A stretch of DNA of 64,000 bases from Burkholderia arboris. GTDB lineage: Bacteria; Pseudomonadota; Gammaproteobacteria; Burkholderiales; Burkholderiaceae. Positions 1 through 6,260 of this stretch are shown here, in pieces (within the stretch, counting starts at the first letter, position 1; the number at the start of each line of letters is the position of its first letter). Where the stretch lies: the NCBI RefSeq assembly GCF_902499125.1, contig NZ_CABVPX010000004.1, positions 248,001 to 312,000 on the forward strand, in the 5' to 3' direction. A model generated the notes under the pieces. It was not told where the DNA came from, ran no database searches, and saw only the letters and a program-made list of their open reading frames with translations. Both the position numbers and the translations under genes were made by a program.

Positions 1-291
1 GAGCATCACGCGGCTGCACTGCGCGAACAGCGTGCGGTAGTAGTCGAGTTCGGGCCGGCTGCGCATCTGCCGCAGGTCGTGGCCCGCGCAGAACGCCTTG
101 CCTTCGGCGGCCAGCACGACGCAGCGCACGTGCGGATCGGCCGCCAGCGTATCGAACGCATCGTGCAGGCTCGCAAGCATCGCCTCGGACAACGCATTGA
201 ACTGCTGCGGGCGATTCAACCGCAGCGTGACGACGCCGTCGTGCGCGTCGCGCAACAGGATCGGCTCGGCAGTCTCTTGATCGGGTTCCAT
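1..291 (-). CDS. Enoyl-CoA hydratase/isomerase (crotonase) family protein, 3' end cut by window edge
   Basis: Only the first 97 residues are inside the window; the frame is open at base 1, so this is a 5' fragment of a gene that continues to the left. The crotonase hallmarks are present: NRPQQFNAL at residues 26-34 and GKAFCAGHDL at about 64-73, where the AGHDL stretch supplies part of the CoA-thioester oxyanion hole. The family hydrates or isomerises acyl-CoA in fatty-acid or aromatic-acid catabolism. The ATG at 291 was chosen because the N-terminus then has the usual family length. The substrate cannot be told from this part because the second catalytic region lies outside. Confidence 0.85.
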   Translation of the reverse strand, partial: MEPDQETAEPILLRDAHDGVVTLRLNRPQQFNALSEAMLASLHDAFDTLAADPHVRCVVLAAEGKAFCAGHDLRQMRSRPELDYYRTLFAQCSRVML

Positions 292-404
292 GATGTTCCA
301 CTCGGCGGCGTTCGGCAGGATTCGGTGCGGCACGAACGGACGGCCACGGCATGCGTCCGTTCGCAGCATCGTGACGAAATGGTCCTCCACATTCCGTGTG
401 ACGT

Positions 405-728
405 CCAGTCACGTGCCACTCGTCTTGCGGCCCGCCGTGCCGCAAAGGCGGCCGTCGCACAGGCGACGCATCCGAGCGCCGCGACCGCCCGCAGCGCGTC
501 GCTCCGACCCGGCAACAGGATCGTCGCGGCGCCTGCAATGGCCACGCCGGACAAGCTTCCGGCCTGCCTCGCCGCATTGAGGCCCCCCGATGCCGCGCCC
601 GCCGCGTCCGCGGGCACCTGTTCGAGCACGGTCGCGATCATCGGCGCTACCGACAACGCGGCCCCGGTGCCGAATGCGATCAACGCCGCCCGGACCACCG
701 GCCACGGCGCACGCAGCGCGAGCGCGGC
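405..728 (-). pseudogene. Relic of an MFS (EmrB/QacA-type) drug transporter C-terminus
   Basis: This frame encodes about 108 residues that read like the last third of a 14-TM MFS exporter: a helix around AALIAFGTGAALSV, then the pattern QVPADAAGAASGGLNAARQ followed by SGVAIAGAATIL, typical of the loop and helix near the EmrB/QacA C-terminus. No start codon or N-terminal transporter part is present. The frame instead runs upstream into sequence that is antisense or out of frame to the DUF3592 gene, and downstream into non-transporter residues. It is therefore called a gene remnant left by deletion. Boundaries are approximate and mark only the part that resembles the family. Confidence 0.6.
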
Positions 729-795
729 GGCGACCGAAGCCGTCGTCGACGAATTTGCGACCGCCGGGCCTTCCGCCCGGTAGCGGGCTTCCGCG

Positions 796-1263
796 TCAGC
801 GCGCGACCGGCTGGCGCCCGCCGCGCCACGCGCGCACACCCGACCACAGGTGCCCGACGCCCGCGCCGAAAAAGACGGCGCCCATCGCGCCGAAGATCAG
901 CACGTCGCCCCAGATCGCGCCGAACGTATTCAGCTGTGCGGTCATCCTGGGCTCGTCCGGCGCGTAGCGCACCTCGACCGTCGCGCCGTCCTGCTCGCTG
1001 ACCAGGCCGCCCTGCGCATATTCGACATGCTCGCCCGCGAGCGTCGTGAACGCGATCTCGGGATGATGCTTGCCGGCGTTCAGCTTGATGACGCGGCCCG
1101 GCACGACGACCGACGTTCGCAGGAATTCGCGCGTCGACTGCGCGTACAGCGCGATGCCGATCAGCAGGCCCGCTCCGACCAGGGTAAAAAGGACGCCTTT
1201 CGCGATCAGCGTCTCCGTGCGCGGCTTGGCGGCGCCTTCGGATCGGGACACCATCTCGCTCAC
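796..1263 (-). CDS. DUF3592-type small membrane protein
   Basis: A 155-residue protein with an N-terminal membrane helix (about residues 20-42), a soluble middle domain of about 70 residues (from REFLRTSVVVPG to YAPDEPRM) and a second helix at about 117-140. This is the architecture of DUF3592 proteins, in which a small beta domain lies between two helices. The function of the family is not known. It begins one base after the stop of the upstream lipoprotein gene, so the two are almost certainly co-transcribed. A second DUF3592-like protein lies at the right edge of the window (63518-64000). Confidence 0.75.
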   Translation of the reverse strand: MSEMVSRSEGAAKPRTETLIAKGVLFTLVGAGLLIGIALYAQSTREFLRTSVVVPGRVIKLNAGKHHPEIAFTTLAGEHVEYAQGGLVSEQDGATVEVRYAPDEPRMTAQLNTFGAIWGDVLIFGAMGAVFFGAGVGHLWSGVRAWRGGRQPVAR

Positions 1264-1264
1264 C

Positions 1265-1849
1265 TCACGGGCGCGACTGATAGAACGACACGTCGATCTT
1301 CGACTGCGTCTTGCAACGGTACATCACGCCGCGCCCCGTTTCGTCGGTCACGCCTTCGTACGGGCCGTTGCAGCCCATGACCTTGTATTGCGCGAACGGA
1401 ATGCGCTTGCCGTCGGTCGGCCGGACCAACACCGGGATGCGCCCCGTCGGGCCATCGCCGACGATACGCACGAGTATCATGCGCGCCGGATCGATCGGCG
1501 CGGCGGAACGCATGAAAATCGTGCGTCCCTGCGCGTCGGTCGCGCCTTCGACTTCGAGTTCCCGGTTGTCCAGGGATGCGCTCGTATAGAGCGCGAATGC
1601 ATAGCGCGTGTTCGGCAGCGCCTGCTTCGTCGCGGGATCGTGCAGCACGAAATAGCACCCGTTGGCGCCCTTCCCGGCCGTTGCCTGCCCGTCGACCTGC
1701 GTGGGATTGCACGTGTACGACGAACCGTTGCCGACGGCAGCCTGCTGTGCATGCTGCTGCGCGGTGCCGGCGCATCCGCCTGCCAGCGCGGCCACCAGCG
1801 TCACGCATGCGCCGCGCACGAGCGCTGCCCGGTCGATCCTGGTTGTCAT
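1265..1849 (-). CDS. Putative lipoprotein of unknown function
   Basis: A 194-residue protein starting at the ATG at 1849. This start was chosen over the longer frame because it places a signal peptide at the N-terminus: basic MTTRIDRAA, a hydrophobic stretch, and a lipobox-like LAGGC, which would make Cys about 26 the lipidated residue. The mature part has several cysteines (SYTCNP, GANGCYF, VMGCNG, YRCKTQ) that could form disulfides in the periplasm. No family was recognised. It is followed at 1-base spacing by the DUF3592 gene, indicating a two-gene operon. Confidence 0.7.
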   Translation of the reverse strand: MTTRIDRAALVRGACVTLVAALAGGCAGTAQQHAQQAAVGNGSSYTCNPTQVDGQATAGKGANGCYFVLHDPATKQALPNTRYAFALYTSASLDNRELEVEGATDAQGRTIFMRSAAPIDPARMILVRIVGDGPTGRIPVLVRPTDGKRIPFAQYKVMGCNGPYEGVTDETGRGVMYRCKTQSKIDVSFYQSRP

Positions 1850-1999
1850 TGGAATCCTGTTCCTGATTGCGATGGATGCCGGGCGTGCTGCGCATGACGC
1901 GCAGGCACGCCTGCCCTCGGCATCCGGCAGGATACGGACATCGCGGCGCACTGTAAATCGTTGCGCCCGCAATCGGCCGCGCGGTGCCGCTACCCGTCG

Positions 2000-2905
2000 C
2001 TACCCGCCGCTCGCGACGCGCGCGATCGTCTGCCGCAGCCAGACGTGCGCGGCGTCGCCATGCCGGCGTTCATGCCAGTGCTGCGCAAACTCGAACGAAT
2101 CGATCGGGAACGGCGGCTCGAACACGCGCAGGCGCGCGTCGTCGCGCACGCGATCGAGGTTCCGGCGCGCGACGGTCAGCACGAGATCCGTGCCGGCGAT
2201 CAAGTCGTTGGCGACGCCCCAGAACGGCAGGATCACCGCAATGTGCCGCTCGCGCCGCAGCCGTGCGAGCGCGCGATCGACCTCGTTGTCCATGCCGTCG
2301 CGCATCGCGACGAGTGCATGCGGCCGCGCGAGCCACGCGTCGAGCGCGAGTTCACCGCGGCGCGGCAGGCGGCTCGCGTCGGCCACGCACGCGAACGATT
2401 CGACGAACAGCGGCTGCGCATGCAGGTCGCGCTGCAATGCAGGCAGCACGCCGAGTGCAAGATCGACCTCGCCATCCATCAGCTGCATGCGCATCGCCTC
2501 GCGCGTGGCCTGCGACACGATCAGCTCGATGCCCGGCGCGTCGGCGCGCAACGTCTTCACGAGCGTGGGCAGCACGATCCGCGCGCCGTAATCGGACATC
2601 GCGATCCGAAAGACGCGCGTGGCCGCGGACGGATCGAACGCCGGCGGCTCGATCAATGCGCCGAGCCGGCCAAGGACGTCGTTCAGCGGCTCGACCAGCT
2701 CGTTCGCCCGTGCAGTCAGCTCGAGCCGGCCTGCGCGCCGCACGAGCAGCGGATCGCCGAAAATCTCGCGCAGCCGCGCGAGCGCATGGCTCACGGCCGG
2801 CTGGCTCTTGTGCAGCCGGGTCGCCGCGCGCGAGATGTGACGCTCGCTCAGCAGCACATGCAGCGTGACGAGCAGGTTCAGGTCGATACGGGCGAGGTTA
2901 TTCAT
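2000..2905 (-). CDS. LysR-family transcriptional regulator
   Basis: A 301-residue LysR regulator. The N-terminal winged helix-turn-helix spans about residues 5-65, with the typical SRAATRLHKSQPAVSHALAR recognition region, followed by a PBP2-type effector domain (about 90-295) of the NodD/NahR-like branch. The ATG at 2905 gives the usual MNNLARIDLNLL start; an in-frame ATG at 2923 is possible. It is divergent from the YdcZ-like transporter at 2996, with under 100 bp between, so it probably regulates that gene and itself. The effector is unknown. Confidence 0.88.
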   Translation of the reverse strand: MNNLARIDLNLLVTLHVLLSERHISRAATRLHKSQPAVSHALARLREIFGDPLLVRRAGRLELTARANELVEPLNDVLGRLGALIEPPAFDPSAATRVFRIAMSDYGARIVLPTLVKTLRADAPGIELIVSQATREAMRMQLMDGEVDLALGVLPALQRDLHAQPLFVESFACVADASRLPRRGELALDAWLARPHALVAMRDGMDNEVDRALARLRRERHIAVILPFWGVANDLIAGTDLVLTVARRNLDRVRDDARLRVFEPPFPIDSFEFAQHWHERRHGDAAHVWLRQTIARVASGG

Positions 2906-2995
2906 GGCGCGAATATGAAGCATCCGAAAGACGAATTTCCATTCGCCATCTTAATGGATGACAATCTTTTCGACACCCTTTCAAGACCGACCAAG

Positions 2996-3517
2996 ATGAC
3001 GACTTCGCTTTCCTTCGCCACCCTTCCGCTCGCCGTCGCGGCTTTCGTCGCCGGCGCGCTCGTACCGCTGCAGGGCGGCAGCAATGCCGCGCTCGGGCGG
3101 GCGCTCGGCCACCCGCTATGGGCCAGCGTCGCGTCGCTGACGGTCAGCCTGCTCGCGGTACTGCCGGTGCTGCTGGCGACGCGCGCGAACGCGCCGCTCG
3201 TCGGCGAAGCGCTGCAGCGCCCGCTGTGGATGTGGCTCGGCGGCCTTGCGGGCGTGATCTACATCACGCTCGCGCTGATCCTGACGCCGCGGCTCGGCGC
3301 GACGACCTTCATCGTCTGCGTCGTGGCCGGACAGATGCTCGCGTCGCTGCTGATCGATCACTACGGGCTGATGGGCCTCGCGCAACGGCTCGCGACGCCC
3401 GGCCGCATCGCGGGCGTCGCGCTGATCTTCGCGGGCATGATCGTCGTGCAATGGCAGACGCCCGCGCCGGTTCCGGCGCGCAGCGCGGCGGCCGCGCAAC
3501 CCGAACCGCAGCATTGA
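2996..3517 (+). CDS. DMT-superfamily transporter of the YdcZ/DUF606 type
   Basis: A 173-residue integral membrane protein with about five hydrophobic helices. The start GALVPLQGGSNAALGRALGHP is typical of the YdcZ (DUF606) branch of small drug/metabolite transporters, which are thought to act as dimers or pairs of half-transporters. The ATG at 2996 gives the family-like MTTSLSFATL start; an in-frame ATG at 2954 would add 14 polar residues. It is transcribed away from the LysR gene and is followed by the chemosensory operon on the other strand. The substrate is unknown. Confidence 0.8.
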   Translation: MTTSLSFATLPLAVAAFVAGALVPLQGGSNAALGRALGHPLWASVASLTVSLLAVLPVLLATRANAPLVGEALQRPLWMWLGGLAGVIYITLALILTPRLGATTFIVCVVAGQMLASLLIDHYGLMGLAQRLATPGRIAGVALIFAGMIVVQWQTPAPVPARSAAAAQPEPQH

Positions 3518-3554
3518 CGGCGACGGTGACGGGCCCGCTGCGGCCGGACGTGCG

Positions 3555-3920
3555 TCAGCCCGCGAGCTTCTTCAGTGCGTCGAGCACCGCGTCGCCCTTG
3601 AACGGCTTCACGATCCAGCCCTTCACGCCGGCGGCCTTGCCGCGCTCCTTCATCGCCGGGCTGCTTTCGGTCGTCAGCATCACGACGTTGACCGTCGCGT
3701 TCGCCAGTTCGCCGCGGATCTTCTCGACCATCGTCAGGCCGTCCATGTTCGGCATGTTCACGTCGCTGATCACGAGGCGCACGCCGGGCGTCGCCTTGAG
3801 CTTCGCGAGCCCGTCCTTGCCGTCGACGGCCGTCGCGACGTCGAGCCCGTGATTGCGCAGGAAGCCCGCGACTTCGTCGCGCACCGTGCCCGAATCGTCG
3901 ACCACCAGAATCTTTGCCAT
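3555..3920 (-). CDS. CheY-like single-domain response regulator
   Basis: A 121-residue stand-alone receiver. It has the acidic pocket (ILVVDDS), the phospho-acceptor Asp in LVISDVNMP (about residue 54), the conserved Thr/Ser in VMLTTES and the Lys in WIVKPF, so it should be phosphorylatable. It is the last gene of a five-gene minus-strand operon encoding a CheA-like membrane kinase and two CheX-like phosphatases, which are its likely phosphodonor and dephosphorylating partners. A ribosome site AGGGGA lies just upstream of the ATG at 3920. No flagellar genes are nearby, so the output may be motility or another target reached by diffusion. Confidence 0.9.
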   Translation of the reverse strand: MAKILVVDDSGTVRDEVAGFLRNHGLDVATAVDGKDGLAKLKATPGVRLVISDVNMPNMDGLTMVEKIRGELANATVNVVMLTTESSPAMKERGKAAGVKGWIVKPFKGDAVLDALKKLAG

Positions 3921-3949
3921 GTCGTATTCCCCTTTCCTTGTTGCTGACT

Positions 3950-4909
3950 TCAAAACAGTTCGAGTTCGCCCGATTCGACCATCGGCCCCACGTCCTGCAC
4001 CGATTCGCGGAAATCCTCCGGCGACCAGCTCAGGCTGAACACGAAATGCTGGTCGAGGCAGACCGAGCGCCCCGATTGCGGATCGGTCATCCGGTACTTG
4101 AAACAGAGCTGCGGACAGTCGCCGCCGAACGAGATGAACTTCTGCTTGTGATTGACGACGAGCGGCACCTGCACCGGATGGCGCGCCAGTGCCTCGGCGT
4201 CGCCGAGATAGCGGTTCTTGAACGCGCCCCACACGAGGTTCGTCAGTTCGCCGAGCACGCTGTTCACGTCGCGGAAATCCGGCGCTCGGCCGTCGTCGCG
4301 GGTGCCGCCGATCATGTCGAGCAGCGGCTGCTCGCTCGTCTGCAGCAGCATGTAGCCGCGGCACCATGCGCTTTCGAGCGCGATCAGGCTGAACACTTCG
4401 CCGAAGATGATCTGGTCGCGGACGATGCACGGCGTGTCGTGCTCGATCGTCATGCCCGGGAACAGGCTGTCGATGCGCGCCTCGGTGATCTCCGAAATGC
4501 CGCGCACGAGCGCGTTCGGATAATCGCGGCCGAACAGGTATTCGTCGATTGCGCGCTTGAGCGGCGTCATGTCGTCGGCGACGTACGCCGCGCACGCGAC
4601 GCGCGCGAGCGCGTCCGGCAGCCCGTCGCGCGACGCGAGCGATTCGCGGCGCAGGATGATCGGCAATTCGGGGCGCAGCGCATCGATCTGCGTCGCGATG
4701 ATCGCGCTCTCGGCCGGCGAGCCGCCGTAATCCTCGGCCAGCAGGATCGCGCCGAGATCGATGTTCGAACGCAGCACCTTCAGCAGCCGGCTGCGCCGCA
4801 CGGTCAGGCCGACCAGGTTGTGCTCGTCGCAGAAGCGCTTGATCGCTTCGGCATGCATGCGGCTGTCGTCGAGGACGAGCACCTTGCTGACGGGTTGGTC
4901 TTCGGTCAT
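3950..4909 (-). CDS. Degenerate receiver fused to CheX-like phosphatase
   Basis: A 319-residue protein. Residues 6-125 look like a receiver fold (KVLVLDDSRMHAEAIKRF), but where the phospho-acceptor strand should read like LVLLD it reads AILLAED, and the conserved Lys position reads YVADDM, so it is probably a pseudo-receiver. Residues 150-310 resemble the CheC/CheX phosphatase fold, with the active-site-like pattern GELTNLVWGAF (E-x2-N-x3-G). It ends in GELELF, the same hexapeptide that ends the neighbouring CheX gene. It lies 29 bp before cheY and 22 bp after that CheX gene. Its expected role is binding and dephosphorylating the CheY of this operon. Confidence 0.72.
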   Translation of the reverse strand: MTEDQPVSKVLVLDDSRMHAEAIKRFCDEHNLVGLTVRRSRLLKVLRSNIDLGAILLAEDYGGSPAESAIIATQIDALRPELPIILRRESLASRDGLPDALARVACAAYVADDMTPLKRAIDEYLFGRDYPNALVRGISEITEARIDSLFPGMTIEHDTPCIVRDQIIFGEVFSLIALESAWCRGYMLLQTSEQPLLDMIGGTRDDGRAPDFRDVNSVLGELTNLVWGAFKNRYLGDAEALARHPVQVPLVVNHKQKFISFGGDCPQLCFKYRMTDPQSGRSVCLDQHFVFSLSWSPEDFRESVQDVGPMVESGELELF

Positions 4910-4931
4910 CTCAAGATTTCCTGATGGTCGG

Positions 4932-5513
4932 TCAGAACAGTTCGAGCTCGCCGCCGGAATCCACCGTCGCCGTTTCCGGCACATGGAAATCGACCGGCGC
5001 GTTCGCGCACACGCACAGCGTCGCACCGACCCGCACGTCGCCATCGAGCGTCAGGTCGTATGCCGCCACGTAATCGGGGGCGAGCGCGGGCATGTAGTCG
5101 ATGCTCGCACCGCTCAGCAGATACGGCGTCGACATCCCGAGATCGGGAAACGGCGTGGTCAGCGCCTGGTTGATCGCGCCGCAGCACAGGTTCGCAACTT
5201 CCATGAACGCTTCGGACAGCGGCCGCTGGCTGCTCGTGCCCGCCGTCGTGCCGGCGAAATGGCGGCGGGTCGCGTCGTCGTCACTGAAGCGCAGCGCGAG
5301 CAACAGGCGGAAATGCAGCGCGGAGATCGTCAGCACCGTGACATGCTCGGGCACCTTCGGCTTCGAGCGCGGCCGCGCAGACGAGCGATCGGGCCCGTCA
5401 TGTTCGTGGCCGGCGGACGGCCGGATGTCGCACGCGCCGCCGGACGCGAGCCGCGTACGCGCCGCGTCGAAGAAGATCCGTTCGAAGCCTGCCTTCGCCT
5501 GCTCGCTGATCAC
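4932..5513 (-). CDS. CheX/CheC-like chemotaxis phosphatase
   Basis: A 193-residue protein. The second half contains EVANLCCGAINQAL, which fits the E-x2-N-x3-G active-site helix of CheX/CheC/FliY CheY-P phosphatases; the first 60 residues are polar and probably flexible. It ends with GELELF, identical to the end of the downstream fused CheX protein, suggesting a shared docking tail. Its ATG at 5513 overlaps the stop of the upstream MCP-like gene (ATGA), so translation is probably coupled. Its probable substrate is the phospho-CheY encoded at 3555-3920. Confidence 0.72.
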   Translation of the reverse strand: MISEQAKAGFERIFFDAARTRLASGGACDIRPSAGHEHDGPDRSSARPRSKPKVPEHVTVLTISALHFRLLLALRFSDDDATRRHFAGTTAGTSSQRPLSEAFMEVANLCCGAINQALTTPFPDLGMSTPYLLSGASIDYMPALAPDYVAAYDLTLDGDVRVGATLCVCANAPVDFHVPETATVDSGGELELF

Positions 5514-6256
5514 GCCGCCTCTCCTTCGATGCGCGCGTGCAACTGCCCGGCCAGCGTCTCGACGGTCGCGAGCGCGGCCGTGATCATCTTGCCGCCGGCC
5601 TGGATGTCCTGGAACGTCGCGGCCGTCACGAGATCGTTGCGGTTCAGGCTGTCGCGATAGCTGTTCGACAATTGCTGCGAGCGCGCGGCCAGCCCGCGCA
5701 CCTCGCTCGCGACGATCGAGAAGCCGCGCCCGGCCGACCCTGCGCGGGCGGCCTCGATCGATGCGTTGAGCGACACGATCGACACGTGCGCGACGATCGC
5801 CGACAGCTCCAGGTTCTTCGTGCGCATGTCATGGTTCTGCGTGGTCAGCGAGATCATCTGCTCGTGCCAGCGCTCGAACGTGCCGGCGAGCCCGCGCAGC
5901 CGCGCGGCTTCGTCGGCGATCTTCATCGCATGCTGCGCGAGTGCGGCGCGGTCGGCCGACAGCGCCTGCAGCGCATCGCGCTGCGTGCCGGCCGCGGATA
6001 CCTCGCTCGCGAGCGCGTCCTGAAGCTGCGCCTCGCGGTGCGCCCACGCGTCGGCCGCCTCCGCATGCGCCGACACCGCCTCTTCCGCACGTGCGTCGGC
6101 TGCGTCGAGCGCGCCGCGCAACGTATCCGCATCGCGCTCCAGCGCAGCGACGAGCCGTGTGCGCGTCACGCGGAACACGACGGCCGCCACCACCGCGACC
6201 ACCACGCCGCCCGCCAGCGCGGCGGCCATCTGAATCATCCAAGCCTGCACGATCAC
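5510..6256 (-). CDS. Short membrane-anchored MCP-like signalling protein
   Basis: A 248-residue protein: one N-terminal membrane helix (about residues 12-34), an Ala/Asp/Glu/Arg-rich coiled coil (about 35-140) and a reduced methyl-accepting signalling hairpin with SIVSLNASIEAARAG followed by GRGFSIVASEVRGLA (about 155-195). The canonical tip, usually with Gln-Thr-Asn before LLALN, is altered to HVSIVSLN, and no sensor domain is present. The GTG at 6256 is preferred over the ATG at 6238 because GGAG sits 7 bases before it; it lies 4 bases after the kinase stop. It may couple the membrane kinase to the array or organise it in place of CheW. Confidence 0.75.
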   Translation of the reverse strand: MIVQAWMIQMAAALAGGVVVAVVAAVVFRVTRTRLVAALERDADTLRGALDAADARAEEAVSAHAEAADAWAHREAQLQDALASEVSAAGTQRDALQALSADRAALAQHAMKIADEAARLRGLAGTFERWHEQMISLTTQNHDMRTKNLELSAIVAHVSIVSLNASIEAARAGSAGRGFSIVASEVRGLAARSQQLSNSYRDSLNRNDLVTAATFQDIQAGGKMITAALATVETLAGQLHARIEGEAA

Positions 6257-6260
6257 TTCG

